Assembly (NCBI GenBank): GCA_964369755.1
Contig: CAYJFY010000001.1
Span: 1 to 64,000 of the forward strand
Reading direction: 5' to 3'
DNA length: 64,000 bases
Source: CAUPWF01 sp964369755
GTDB lineage: Bacteria > Bacillota > Clostridia > Lachnospirales > Lachnospiraceae
The notes under the pieces were generated by a model that saw only the letters and a program-made list of their open reading frames with translations, made no database searches and was not told the origin of the DNA. The position numbers and the translations under genes are program-made. Of this stretch, positions 9,101 to 17,221 are shown piece after piece (positions within the stretch are counted from its first letter, which is position 1; each line of letters begins with the position of its first letter).

Positions 9101-9525
9101 CCACTCCCGATCTCTAGCACCTGACTCTTCACAAACTCCTTGGTTGGCAATTTGTCCAAAAAGGCATCACATTCTACAACAATGGTGATCTCCTCTTCTT
9201 CAATCAGACGCTTGATAATCTCCATTCTCTTCTGCAAGAGAAGGTTCCCTGTCAAATCCGCATGATAAAACAACATGTCTTTCGCGGGATAGAAACACAC
9301 ATTACTATTCAAAAACTTATATTCTTCCATAAATTGCTTTGCCCGCAGTTCTCCCTTGACAACCACAACATTACATTTTACATCTCTTCCAATTCCATAA
9401 ATCAGATGTGTTTTCTGAGAACTTGTACTTCCTACGACCTGTATCATTCCACTCTTCTGTAATCGTTTCTCACAAATAGAATGATAGTCTGCAATCTCCT
9501 CCATGACACTGCACAATGCTTGCAT
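6184..9525 (-). CDS. mfd: Transcription-repair coupling factor Mfd
   Basis: The 1113-residue ATP-dependent translocase removes stalled RNA polymerase at DNA lesions and recruits UvrA. The N-terminal part resembles UvrB. The CarD-like RNA polymerase interaction domain begins near residue 440 (LKVGDYVVHENHGLGIYQGI). The translocase has Walker A GDVGYGKTE near residue 597, the DEEQ box near 695, and TATPIPRTLHMSL. The helicase C-terminal motifs (TTIIETGLDI, QLRGRVGRS) and the C-terminal TRCF domain follow. AAAGGAG precedes the ATG. It lies 10 bases after pth, a conserved pair. Confidence 0.98.
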   Translation of the reverse strand: MQALCSVMEEIADYHSICEKRLQKSGMIQVVGSTSSQKTHLIYGIGRDVKCNVVVVKGELRAKQFMEEYKFLNSNVCFYPAKDMLFYHADLTGNLLLQKRMEIIKRLIEEEEITIVVECDAFLDKLPTKEFVKSQVLEIGSGSPYDLEVLKRDLVELGYQRELQVESAGQFAVRGGIVDIFPLTEEVPIRIEFWGEEIDSIRSFDVESQRSIENLEQIRIYPATEYIHAEIPKVSFLDYFDPASTLFHFDEPIKLVEKGRTVETEFVSSMAQRIEQGLETITGHEMIHSMDEILAKYQSVSSIGYTLLNVKCSDFQVNEVCHIDGTRVSSYHGSLETLTRDLKKYKRQGYRVLLLSGSRTRAKRLAEDLRDYDLKSFYTDEWDRQIQPEEIMVMYGHVDEGYEYPFLKFMVISESDIFGREKKKKKRRKTYDGQKIQSFNDLKVGDYVVHENHGLGIYQGIENIERDWTSKDYMKISYAQGGCLYIPATQLDLIQKYADSNAKAPKLNHLGTQEWGKAKSRVKKAVEEIAKDLVELYAKRQEATGYIFGEDTVWQREFEEMFPYEETEDQIMAIEDTKRDMESSKVMDRLICGDVGYGKTEIAIRAAFKAVQESKQVIYLVPTTILAQQHYNNFVQRMKEFPVRIELLCRFRTATQQKKAIQDMKKGLVDIVIGTHRVLSSDIGFKDLGLLIIDEEQRFGVRHKEKIKQFKENIDVLTLTATPIPRTLHMSLIGIRDMSVLEEAPHERMPIQTYVMEYNEEMVREAIERELAREGQIYYVYNKVSNIDEVTLRIQKLVPDANVAFAHGQMKEQELERIMYDFINQEIDVLVATTIIETGLDISNVNTIIIHDSDQMGLSQLYQLRGRVGRSNRMAYAFLLYRRDKMLKEVAEKRLSAIREYTDLGSGFKISMRDLEIRGAGNLLGESQSGHMQAVGYDLYCKMLNTAVKHFKGEAEAESFETAIDINVDAYIPSTYISNEHQKLDVYKRIACIESVDEMDEMLEELIDRFGDVPKKVQQLLQVALLKSLAHSCYMVSVEQKDNEYKFIMYERAKIKAEEISGFVDLYKGDLMFKVANNPYFLYRHKKNNKTAKDDPLEIVKNLLNDIKRLIEE

Positions 9526-9535
9526 ATCTGCTCCT

Positions 9536-10117
9536 TTACTGATCTAATTCTATCTTTTTATTAAACTGATTCATCGCCAAATCCTCGTCTCCAACTACCA
9601 TAAGCTCAATGGCTGACAAACATCGCTGATATCCCTCTTCCATATGTATTCTCTCTGCCTTTGTAAAATGCCCCAGAACATAATCTGCAAGGTCATATCC
9701 CTTAGGTTTCTCACCAACCCCAACTTTAATGCGCAGAAATTCCTGGGTGCCCAGATGAGATATAATACTTTTGATTCCATTATGACCACCCGCACTTCCT
9801 TTCTTGCGAATACGAAGTTGTCCTACCCCTAAACTAATATCATCATAGATTACAATCACCTCTGAAGTCTCATCCACCTTATAATAGTCCACCAAACTCC
9901 TGACACTTTCACCGCTCAAATTCATAAACGTCTGGGGCTTCACTAACATGACTTTCTGCCCTTCGATGATTCCCTTCCCGACAAAAGCCCGACTCTTTCT
10001 TCCATCCACAGAGATATTATATTTATCTGCCAAACAATCTATCACATCAAATCCAACATTATGGCGTGTCCCTTGATATTGTGCCGTTGGATTTCCCAAT
10101 CCTATAATTAAAATCAT
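9536..10117 (-). CDS. pth: Peptidyl-tRNA hydrolase
   Basis: The 193-residue protein frees tRNA from peptidyl-tRNA that drops off ribosomes. It starts MILIIGLGNPTAQYQGTRHN with the catalytic His in TRHNVGFD near residue 20. KPQTFMNLSGESV and the GSAGGHNGIKSI loop bind tRNA and substrate. Length is normal for the family. It is the first gene of a pth-mfd-prsA-like run. Confidence 0.98.
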   Translation of the reverse strand: MILIIGLGNPTAQYQGTRHNVGFDVIDCLADKYNISVDGRKSRAFVGKGIIEGQKVMLVKPQTFMNLSGESVRSLVDYYKVDETSEVIVIYDDISLGVGQLRIRKKGSAGGHNGIKSIISHLGTQEFLRIKVGVGEKPKGYDLADYVLGHFTKAERIHMEEGYQRCLSAIELMVVGDEDLAMNQFNKKIELDQ

Positions 10118-10314
10118 CCTAATAACCTTCCCTTTCTCTCAAGCTGATTTCCCCTTCTGATCTGGTTATACTTTGCTCAACTCCTAACCAATACTAGTAA
10201 CTATTCAGCCTAAACATCTCGGATGGATCACTGCGTGATCTGTTACTAATACTACGCATAAAATCCTTCGTTCTGTCATACATTATATAAATGACAAACA
10301 CGAAGGAGGCCCTT

Positions 10315-10743
10315 ATGAGTTCAAAAACAAAAATTGTTGTTCTTCATATGAAGGAAATCATCTACACTATTATATTTATACTACTAGGAATATTGCTGGT
10401 ATTCCTTCTGTTTTTTATGTTCGGTTCCGATGAACCTTCTACTGCTGAATCGGCCAATCTCTACCAACCAGGAGTATATACCTCTTCTCTCACATTGAGC
10501 AATGCCACATTAGAAGTTGAGGTAACTGTCGACCATGATACAATCACTGCCATCCGATTCTCCAACCTAGATGAGACCATTGCCACCGCCTATCCTCTTG
10601 TGCAACCAACCATGGAAGATATCGCAGAACAAATCTACGAAACTCAATCTCTTGAGAACATCTCATACTCCGAGGATAATATCTACACCTCACAAGTGAT
10701 TGTAGATACCATATCCCTTGCACTAGACAAAGCAATACAATAG
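10315..10743 (+). CDS. Membrane-anchored FMN-binding-like domain protein
   Basis: The only convincing plus-strand gene here, 142 residues from the ATG at 10315, which has GGAGG five bases upstream. One N-terminal membrane helix (TIIFILLGILLVFLLFFMF) is followed by an extracellular domain. Its pattern fits FMN_bind domains: YQPGVYTSSL, then VEVTVDHDTITAIRFSN, and YTSQVIVDTISLALDKA at the end. The flavin-attachment motif (S/TGAT-S/T) is replaced by DNIYTS, so covalent FMN seems unlikely. Function unknown. It converges on the next gene with a shared terminator. Confidence 0.7.
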   Translation: MSSKTKIVVLHMKEIIYTIIFILLGILLVFLLFFMFGSDEPSTAESANLYQPGVYTSSLTLSNATLEVEVTVDHDTITAIRFSNLDETIATAYPLVQPTMEDIAEQIYETQSLENISYSEDNIYTSQVIVDTISLALDKAIQ

Positions 10744-10778
10744 GCAACACACTAGCAGTAGACAAATAACCTATCTTT

Positions 10779-10829
10779 TGTGGCTCGACATACATAGTAG
10801 AAACACCTTCTATCAGCTGCCGAGCCACA
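10779..10829. terminator. Bidirectional terminator between convergent genes
   Basis: TGTGGCTCG (10779-10787) pairs with CGAGCCACA (10821-10829), and a smaller hairpin lies inside. CTCTTTTT follows on the plus strand and AAAGATAGG precedes it. It fits the ends of the plus-strand gene at 10743 and the minus-strand gene at 10838. Confidence 0.75.
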
Positions 10830-10837
10830 CTCTTTTT

Positions 10838-11101
10838 CTAGCCTTCAACCACTAAATATTGCCCACTTGGCAATGCAAACACCTCAGACGCATCTTCCAA
10901 TTCAACTTCCGTCATTCCTTCGACATCTACTCCGTTTTCCTCAAAATACTCTCTGACTTCATCCAAACTATCCACGACCACAGCCATACAATCCTCTAAA
11001 AAAGTCTCTGCTTCTTCCATTGTCTCCGCTACTGGTTCGTCAAATAATTTCCCTTGTTTCTTCAAAAATACTGCTAAACATTCTTCCGTGTACTCATACA
11101 T
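10838..11101 (-). CDS. Conserved small acidic protein, function unknown
   Basis: The 87-residue protein is strongly acidic and soluble, with no signal or membrane segment. It looks mostly helical, with ETMEEAETFLEDCMAVVVDS in the middle and a final strand ASEVFALPSGQYLVVEG. I believe similar proteins are common in Lachnospiraceae as uncharacterised proteins, but cannot name a family from sequence alone. AGGGGAGG precedes the ATG, and the gene stands alone between two convergent and sigma-factor units. The conserved look and good ribosome site support a real gene. Confidence 0.75.
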   Translation of the reverse strand: MYEYTEECLAVFLKKQGKLFDEPVAETMEEAETFLEDCMAVVVDSLDEVREYFEENGVDVEGMTEVELEDASEVFALPSGQYLVVEG

Positions 11102-11212
11102 ATGATACCTCCCCTTTCTTAACGCGTCCTATAAGGCATTTTTATGCGGCATCAGCTTGTTTTATAACATCATAGTATGGTTACGACAAAATTTCAATAG
11201 ATTTTTTATTTT

Positions 11213-11992
11213 TTATGCAGATAAATATCCCTTCATGATACGCAGAGCATTTTTTTCCAATCGACTAACCTGCGCTTGAGAGATTCCTATCATCTCTGCA
11301 ACCTCCATCTGCGTCTTCCCTTCGAAGAATCGTAGACGTATGATATAGGTTTCTCTCTCGTTTAATTTCTTCATAGCAGCCTCAAGAGACAGATTCTCCA
11401 CCCAGTGGTCTTCCCGGTTTTTCTTATCGCTAATCTGATCCATCATATACAGTGCATCCCCACTGTCGTTATACACTGGTTCCTGCAAGCTCATAGGACT
11501 TTGTATGGCATCTAAGGCCATGACAATATCTTCTTTGTCAATCCCAATCTCCTCTGCAATCTCTTGGATTGTAGGTTCTTTTAGAAACTCCCTCGTATAC
11601 CGTTCTTTCATATAAATCGCCTTATATGCAGTATCTCTCAGAGACCTGCTCACACGGATCGCATTATTATCCCTAAGATATCTTCTAATCTCTCCTAATA
11701 TCATCGGAACTCCATAGGTGGAAAGTTGCAACCCCAAACTAGGATCGAAATTATCAATCGCCTTAATCAAACCAATACAGCCGATCTGAAAGAGATCGTC
11801 CGCATTTTCATTGCTATTGTGAAAACGTTTAATCACACTGAGTACTAGCCTTAGATTCCCTCTGATATACATTTCTCTCGCAACCATATCCCCATCTTGC
11901 ATCTTCTTCAACAATTCGTCCTTCTCATCTTTTGTCAGTATCGGTAAGGTAGATGTATTCACCCCACAAATTTCCACTTTATTAAGAGCCAT
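11213..11992 (-). CDS. sigG: Sporulation sigma factor G
   Basis: The 259-residue late forespore sigma factor. It opens with MALNKVEICGVNTSTLP, the SigG-specific N-terminus that marks it off from SigF. Region 2 is NLRLVLSVIKRFHN, then DDLFQIGCIGLIKAIDNFDP. Region 3 is EPTIQEIAEEIGI. Region 4 ends in the helix-turn-helix KTQMEVAEMIGISQAQVSRLE. AGGAGG nine bases before the ATG at 11992 chooses this start over a longer frame from 12037. It follows sigE, the order seen in Bacillus and Clostridia. Confidence 0.97.
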   Translation of the reverse strand: MALNKVEICGVNTSTLPILTKDEKDELLKKMQDGDMVAREMYIRGNLRLVLSVIKRFHNSNENADDLFQIGCIGLIKAIDNFDPSLGLQLSTYGVPMILGEIRRYLRDNNAIRVSRSLRDTAYKAIYMKERYTREFLKEPTIQEIAEEIGIDKEDIVMALDAIQSPMSLQEPVYNDSGDALYMMDQISDKKNREDHWVENLSLEAAMKKLNERETYIIRLRFFEGKTQMEVAEMIGISQAQVSRLEKNALRIMKGYLSA

Positions 11993-12103
11993 AGCAAGAA
12001 ACCTCCTAGAAAATATTTCTAGTAAAATCATTCTCACTATGGCTCTAAAATATTCGGTTAATTACGAAATTTTATAAAATTTTACCCCTTGACAATCGAT
12101 GAA

Positions 12104-12856
12104 CTAATAACTAAACGAACCATCTTTTATCATTTCTTTTTTTAGCCTTTGCATTATTTTTTTCTCAAGCCTAGAAATATAAGACTGTGATATTCCAAGT
12201 AAATCCGCAACCTCTTTCTGGGTCTTCTCTTCCCCTTCTTCATTGTTCAATCCATATCGCATCTCCACAATGATTTTTTCCCTTTTGGAAAGTGTGTTGA
12301 TTGCACTATTCAAAAGTTTTCTCTCCACCTCATTTTCCAACTCTTTATAAATGGTATCTTCCTCCGTCCCCAAGATATCCGATAGCAATAACTCATTCCC
12401 ATCCCAGTCCACATTTAATGGCTCATCGATCGAAACTTCAAGCTTTGTCTTACTATTTCTTCGAAGGTACATCAGAATCTCATTTTCAATACATCTAGAC
12501 GCATAGGTTGCTAATTTGATGTTTTTATCCGGATTAAATGTATTGATCGCCTTGATCAATCCGATTGTTCCAATGGATATCAAATCTTCCACCCCTACAC
12601 CAGTATTATCAAATTTTTTCGCAATATACACAACCAAGCGCAGATTATGCTCAATCAATACCTTTTTTGCCTGAGCATCGTATTCCGTCCCCAAATCTCG
12701 GATCACTGCCGCCTCTTCTTCCCCCGCAAGAGGTGCTGGCAACACATCTGTCCCCCCAATATAATGCACGTCTCCACCAACTGGGAATATCATGCTTTTA
12801 ATACTAGGTATTACACTCTTCTTTAATCTATTAGAAACTGCTAATTTCACTCTCAT
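12104..12856 (-). CDS. sigE: Sporulation sigma factor E precursor (pro-sigma-E)
   Basis: The 250-residue mother-cell sigma factor is made as an inactive precursor. The N-terminal pro-region is basic and amphipathic (MRVKLAVSNRLKKSVIPSIK). It is followed by VHYIGGTDVLPAPL, equivalent to the YYIGG region where SpoIIGA cuts in Bacillus. Region 2 reads NLRLVVYIAKKFDNTGVGVE and then DLISIGTIGLIKAINTFNP. The region 4 helix-turn-helix is KTQKEVADLLGISQSYISRL. The ATG at 12856 is 7 bases from AGGAGG; the first ATG at 12862 is too close. Confidence 0.97.
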   Translation of the reverse strand: MRVKLAVSNRLKKSVIPSIKSMIFPVGGDVHYIGGTDVLPAPLAGEEEAAVIRDLGTEYDAQAKKVLIEHNLRLVVYIAKKFDNTGVGVEDLISIGTIGLIKAINTFNPDKNIKLATYASRCIENEILMYLRRNSKTKLEVSIDEPLNVDWDGNELLLSDILGTEEDTIYKELENEVERKLLNSAINTLSKREKIIVEMRYGLNNEEGEEKTQKEVADLLGISQSYISRLEKKIMQRLKKEMIKDGSFSY

Positions 12857-12867
12857 ATTCATTCCTC

Positions 12868-13659
12868 CTAAAAAATGTTAGGATTTAAAATCATTTTATA
12901 CTCATCATTCGAAGAAATTTGACCAGATTTAATCGCAACATATGCATCCTCTATCCAAAGCTCCTGTTCACCAACTAGATGTAAACGTTTGACGACAAGA
13001 AGCGGCATCACTCCTGTACCATTTAAGGTATGATAGGACACATAACGAATGACATGTTCAGGCATGTTACTCGACAATTGCATCGCAATTTCTTCTTCTA
13101 GAATATTGATTGGTTTCCCTGTAATGGAATCTTGCAAGCTATTTCCTGTATCTAACAACGCCTTGACCACACAAGACCTTCCATTCATGAAAATCTCCAC
13201 ATCATAATGATTGTTCTTGTGCACTTGCAATGCACATACAAACCACCAGATGGCTTTCACGATGAAATAACTCGTTATCGCCAATGCAAAGTACAAACTC
13301 CCCAGTTTTAAATATGCCTGGAAATACTGTTGCAAAAATTCAAAGATTCCACCTAATAGAAACCCTCCTATGTATAATGATATAAAACATTTAATAAATG
13401 CCCTTTTTGTCTTAGTTTTTAAACCTAACTTAATCATTATTGTGTTTATAATTACATGGAACAGCACAATACGAAGGACCGTGTTCTGTACGGGCAGTAA
13501 AAATGATAGACAGGTAAGCAAGGATCCTATCATGCTTCCCAGAAAAATTCTGCGATGTGTGGTAGAACATCTCGTAATAATTCTCACCAAGGAAAGCAAT
13601 AAAAAGTCCATCATAAAATTTACCAAAAACAAAACATCGAGGTACAATTCGTAGTACAC
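12868..13659 (-). CDS. spoIIGA: Sporulation sigma-E processing peptidase SpoIIGA
   Basis: The 263-residue protease matures pro-sigma-E after asymmetric division. The first ~150 residues form about five membrane helices, starting LYLDVLFLVNFMMDFLLLSL. The cytoplasmic C-terminal half is an aspartic protease with the single DTG motif ALLDTGNSLQDSITGKPI near residue 167. In Bacillus it acts as a dimer switched on by SpoIIR from the forespore. The start is GTG at 13659 with AAGG upstream. It sits 11 bases before sigE, the classic spoIIG operon. Confidence 0.95.
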   Translation of the reverse strand: MYYELYLDVLFLVNFMMDFLLLSLVRIITRCSTTHRRIFLGSMIGSLLTCLSFLLPVQNTVLRIVLFHVIINTIMIKLGLKTKTKRAFIKCFISLYIGGFLLGGIFEFLQQYFQAYLKLGSLYFALAITSYFIVKAIWWFVCALQVHKNNHYDVEIFMNGRSCVVKALLDTGNSLQDSITGKPINILEEEIAMQLSSNMPEHVIRYVSYHTLNGTGVMPLLVVKRLHLVGEQELWIEDAYVAIKSGQISSNDEYKMILNPNIF

Positions 13660-13714
13660 ATTCCACCTTCTTTCTCTTTGGATACTAAATCGATTTGGTA
13701 CAAAAGCAAGATTA

Positions 13715-13779
13715 ATTATATGCGATATGATGTGATTAATTTGTCAGAAGAAGAGGGGGGAATATCAAAAATTTCGACA
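13715..13779 (-). promoter_or_regulatory. Likely Spo0A-activated spoIIG promoter
   Basis: On the minus strand CTGACA (13747-13742), a 21-base spacer and TATAAT (13720-13715) precede spoIIGA. The spacer is far longer than 17, as in the Bacillus subtilis spoIIG promoter (22 bases), which needs Spo0A. A 0A box TGTCGAA lies at 13779-13773 in a TTTTGTCGAAA context. TTGTCAGAA on the plus strand at 13741-13749, overlapping the -35, may be a second, weaker box. Sequence is seen; Spo0A control is inferred by analogy. Confidence 0.7.
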
Positions 13780-13780
13780 A

Positions 13781-13832
13781 AAAAATTAGGGACAGCGGAG
13801 ATATGAGCGAATGCTCATCCTTCCACTGTCCC
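13781..13832 (-). terminator. Terminator of the dcw cluster after ftsZ
   Basis: GGGACAG (13832-13826 on the minus strand) pairs with CTGTCCC (13795-13789). An inner hairpin ATGAGC-ATTC-GCTCAT lies between, and a TAATTTTTTT tract follows. The spoIIG 0A box begins immediately after the T tract, so the dcw and spoIIG units are tightly packed. Confidence 0.9.
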
Positions 13833-13838
13833 TTGATA

Positions 13839-15143
13839 TTAATTATTTCTGTTTTTAAAGAAATCTGGTATCTTAATACTCTGTTCTTTGATTTTACTCT
13901 GTGGTGCCTGTGGCGTTGGCGCCATCGGTCTTGCCACTCCCATATCTCCAGCGTCCTGTCTTGGTGTAAATCCACCTACGTTGCCACCTGGTTGAAATTG
14001 CGGTCTAACTGGTACAGTACCCTGTTGTTGTTGTAGTTGTTGATATGATAGTTGTGGTATATGTCCTGTATCACCATGGTCCAAATCAGCTTCTACACTT
14101 GTCAGTGTGCTTCTCTGACGCTCTAGTCTTTCTTTTAACTTCGAAGCTGCTCCACTCGCATTATGAAGTCCTGTTGCAATAACAGTAATGGTAGCCTCAT
14201 CTGTTTTGCTGTCGTCGAATTTTGCACCGAAGATGATATTTGCATCTTCTCCAGCAAGATCTTGTACATACTCTGCTGCATCACTAGCATCCATCAATGT
14301 AATATCTCCAGAGATGTTGATGATAACATGGCTAGCGCCTGCGATTGTTGTCTCCAACAATGGACTAGCTACCGCTTGTTTTACAGCCTCTAACGCCTTA
14401 TCATCGCCCTTTCCTTGACCGATTCCGATGTGTGCAATACCTTTGTCATGCATTACAGTTTGAACATCCGCAAAGTCAAGGTTGATCAATGCTGGTACAT
14501 TGATTAAGTCTGTAATACCTTGAATACCTTGTTGTAGCACTTCATCTGCCTTATGCAATGCATCTGGCATTGTTGTTCTTCTATCTACGATTTCTAATAA
14601 TTTATCATTTGGGATAACAATAAGTGTATCTACATTTTCTTTCAACTTATCGATTCCTGACACCGCATTGTTCATACGTGCTTTCGATTCAAATCTAAAT
14701 GGCTTTGTTACAACTCCAACAGTCAATGCCCCTAGTTGTTTTGCGATACGAGCAACCACAGGTGTTGCACCTGTTCCAGTTCCTCCACCCATTCCACAAG
14801 TTACAAATACCATATCTGCACCTTTAAGTGCTGCTATGATTTCTTCTTCACTCTCTTCTGCTGCTTTTTCCCCGATCTCAGGTTTCGCACCAGCGCCAAG
14901 TCCTTTTGTAATCTTCTCGCCAATTTGCATAATTGTCGATGCTTTGCTCAATTGCAATGCTTGTTTATCTGTATTAACTGCTATAAATTCAACACCTGCA
15001 ATCTGTTCGTCGATCATACGGTTCACGGCATTGTTACCGCCACCACCTACACCTACTACTACAATTCTTGCAGCTGCATCTGATTCGTCTGTTTTAATTT
15101 CGATTAATAATTTTCCGTCTTTCATCATCCTATTATTGCTCAA
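13839..15143 (-). CDS. ftsZ: Cell division protein FtsZ
   Basis: The tubulin-like GTPase forms the division ring. About 434 residues. The GTP loop is GVGGGGNNAVNRM, the tubulin signature GGGTGTGA(TP) lies near residue 130, and the T7 loop is NLDFADV. The C-terminal linker is Gln/Pro-rich, and IKIPDFFKNRNN is the conserved tail that binds FtsA/SepF-type partners. AGGAGG eight bases before TTG at 15143 makes this the best start (TTG AGC AAT AAT AGG). ATG codons five and six codons later are alternatives. It is the last gene of the dcw cluster. Confidence 0.97.
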   Translation of the reverse strand: MSNNRMMKDGKLLIEIKTDESDAAARIVVVGVGGGGNNAVNRMIDEQIAGVEFIAVNTDKQALQLSKASTIMQIGEKITKGLGAGAKPEIGEKAAEESEEEIIAALKGADMVFVTCGMGGGTGTGATPVVARIAKQLGALTVGVVTKPFRFESKARMNNAVSGIDKLKENVDTLIVIPNDKLLEIVDRRTTMPDALHKADEVLQQGIQGITDLINVPALINLDFADVQTVMHDKGIAHIGIGQGKGDDKALEAVKQAVASPLLETTIAGASHVIINISGDITLMDASDAAEYVQDLAGEDANIIFGAKFDDSKTDEATITVIATGLHNASGAASKLKERLERQRSTLTSVEADLDHGDTGHIPQLSYQQLQQQQGTVPVRPQFQPGGNVGGFTPRQDAGDMGVARPMAPTPQAPQSKIKEQSIKIPDFFKNRNN

Positions 15144-15228
15144 GAGTTTCTCCTCCTTTGTTTCTCGATTATCCTTATTTTTATATAGACTCCACCCATA
15201 CAAGAGTATAATACTCGTTTTTAGGGAA

Positions 15229-16095
15229 TTAATCAATAGAATTTTCTAAATTTTCTGTACTTTTTGGTTCAAAACTTATAATACCCGAGTTAATATCGAA
15301 GTTTTCTAGGTGCAACACCCCATCTTTCCCCTCTATTTCTGATAATGCAGGGGCTATCTGTACGATCTTATCACTGAAATTATCATCTCCCAATTGTACC
15401 GTCACACCACCGATAATCAAGTTGATTTCCGCTCCATTCGGACAAATGATATCTTCTGGATTTAAATTGTTCTCTTCTACCAATTCCGTAACCAATAACA
15501 GATTGTTAAATATTTTATCGTTATCCACTTCTAATTCTTGATATAAAACCGGTTCTTCGATTTCTATCCCCTCAATCATAGGAATTCCTTCGATTGGATC
15601 TTTGACTATGTTTACCACATGCCCCTCTTGTTCAAAGTACACAAACTCCTCTTCTAATTGAACACCTCCGGCGATCGGCTTCTCTGTCACCTTCGCTTCA
15701 ATGTGCCATGGTGCTACAATACTAATATCTACCTTCTCCAAATACACTGGAAGCTCTGGTGTTTCATACTCAAATGTATACCATGTTGCAAGAGAATAGT
15801 TCGCTCTTGTATTTGCCTGAACATATTCAGCAATCTCCGTGGCGCCATGAAATTCATTGTTTTTGACCGTAATCTTCTGAACATAGAACAACAAATGCGC
15901 AGACATTCCTATAATGACCAAAAAGAAAACTAGTACAATCGTCGCATAAACATAATCCCCCACCCGAAGCGGTTTCTTCTTCGGTTTTCTGTTTTTGTCC
16001 TTGCTCTCTACTTCCCTCGTCGGTGTTTTCTCTCTTATAATTCGATTTTTTGCTCTTTGCCTACTTCTATACTCTCGTTCGTTCCGTCCGTCCAT
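15229..16095 (-). CDS. ftsQ: Cell division protein FtsQ/DivIB
   Basis: The 288-residue bitopic protein bridges septal peptidoglycan synthesis and the Z ring through FtsL/FtsB partners. It has a very basic cytoplasmic N-terminus of about 45 residues. One membrane helix follows (YATIVLVFFLVIIGMSAHLL), then a POTRA domain (VQKITVKNNEFHGATEI) and a beta domain. Overall identity to other DivIB proteins is typically low, so the call rests on domain order and on its place between ftsW and ftsZ. Confidence 0.9.
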   Translation of the reverse strand: MDGRNEREYRSRQRAKNRIIREKTPTREVESKDKNRKPKKKPLRVGDYVYATIVLVFFLVIIGMSAHLLFYVQKITVKNNEFHGATEIAEYVQANTRANYSLATWYTFEYETPELPVYLEKVDISIVAPWHIEAKVTEKPIAGGVQLEEEFVYFEQEGHVVNIVKDPIEGIPMIEGIEIEEPVLYQELEVDNDKIFNNLLLVTELVEENNLNPEDIICPNGAEINLIIGGVTVQLGDDNFSDKIVQIAPALSEIEGKDGVLHLENFDINSGIISFEPKSTENLENSID

Positions 16096-16128
16096 TTCAT
16101 CCTCCTAACAACGCAACCCCTTATCCCA

Positions 16129-17208
16129 TCAACTCGTATTCCTCGATACATTCATCGCGATCCCCATTTCCATCAATAAAAACATGACCGACGTTCCACC
16201 ATAACTAATAAAGGGTAAGGTTATGCCCGTATTGGGTATACTATTCGTCACAACAGCAATATTTAGTATCACTTGAATCATGATATGCGCCATGACACCA
16301 CCAACAATCAAGGCACCAATCAAATCCCTTGCATGGGATGCAATCAGATAAAACCTCCATATCAGTACCAAAAATATGATAATAATCGTGCTCGCTCCAA
16401 CAATACCTAGCTCCTCACAGATAATCGAAAATATCATATCGTTTTGCGCTTCTGGAACAAATCCTAATTTCTGTATCCCATTCCCCAGGCCCAGACCAAA
16501 AAAACCTCCCGAACCGATTGCATATAACCCTTGTAAGGTTTGATATCCTTTTTCATATAATTCTGGGTTTCTCCATATCGCCAATCTCTCTAGACGATAA
16601 CTTTCTAATGCTAAAAAAATACCAAGAAACCCTATCCCCAAAACGCCCATCCATATAAATTGTATATATTTCGACGATGAGGTAAAAATAAGCGCCACGG
16701 CTATTCCTAAGATAATAATTGCCGTACTTAGATTACTAACCCCCACCAAACCCACAATGGGCAGCACCACTAGCATCACCAGTACCATATATCTAATTTT
16801 TTCAATCCTATTTCCCAATTTTACAATGAGAGAGGCAAGCAAAAGTATCATGGCAACCTTTGCAAACTCAGAAGGTTGAAAAGAAATAGGCCCCAAAGAC
16901 AACCATCTTTTGGACCCATTATACTCGTCACCAACAAATATAACAGCAACGGATAGCAGCAGAGCAATTCCATACCCCAATAGGGATACCTTTGCCAGAA
17001 TATGATAATCAATGTTTGCCGTGATATACATCAGTGTCAAACCAATTGAAGTTGCAAACAATTGACGTTTCAAATAGTAAAATGGATCATCAAATTTGTT
17101 ATTTCCATTATAGGCACTTGCGCTATATAAAATAATCAAACCTATAAATATCAGGAGTAAAACAACTGCCAATAGCATGTAATCAATATTTTTTTTACGT
17201 GTGGGCAC
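16129..17208 (-). CDS. SEDS peptidoglycan glycosyltransferase FtsW/SpoVE
   Basis: The 359-residue protein has ten predicted membrane helices of the SEDS family, which polymerises lipid II with a partner class B PBP. Family marks are GSKRWLSLGPISFQPSEFAK, the QGLYAIGSGGFFGLGLGNG loop, and NTGITLPFISYGGTS near the end. The start is GTG at 17208. Its place in the dcw cluster suggests division (FtsW) or spore cortex/septum (SpoVE); sequence alone does not separate these. A second family member lies at 27576. Confidence 0.93.
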   Translation of the reverse strand: MPTRKKNIDYMLLAVVLLLIFIGLIILYSASAYNGNNKFDDPFYYLKRQLFATSIGLTLMYITANIDYHILAKVSLLGYGIALLLSVAVIFVGDEYNGSKRWLSLGPISFQPSEFAKVAMILLLASLIVKLGNRIEKIRYMVLVMLVVLPIVGLVGVSNLSTAIIILGIAVALIFTSSSKYIQFIWMGVLGIGFLGIFLALESYRLERLAIWRNPELYEKGYQTLQGLYAIGSGGFFGLGLGNGIQKLGFVPEAQNDMIFSIICEELGIVGASTIIIIFLVLIWRFYLIASHARDLIGALIVGGVMAHIMIQVILNIAVVTNSIPNTGITLPFISYGGTSVMFLLMEMGIAMNVSRNTS

Positions 17209-17221
17209 TGTCTGACTTCTC

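Noticed and set aside
10118..10290. Inverted repeat GATCAC-TGC-GTGATC near 10222-10238 as a terminator or operator
   Set aside because: No T tract follows it and no regulator is known. It may be chance.
14668..15249. Plus-strand frame of 193 residues opposite ftsZ
   Set aside because: It lies fully opposite a conserved essential gene, has no ribosome site and no recognisable protein pattern.
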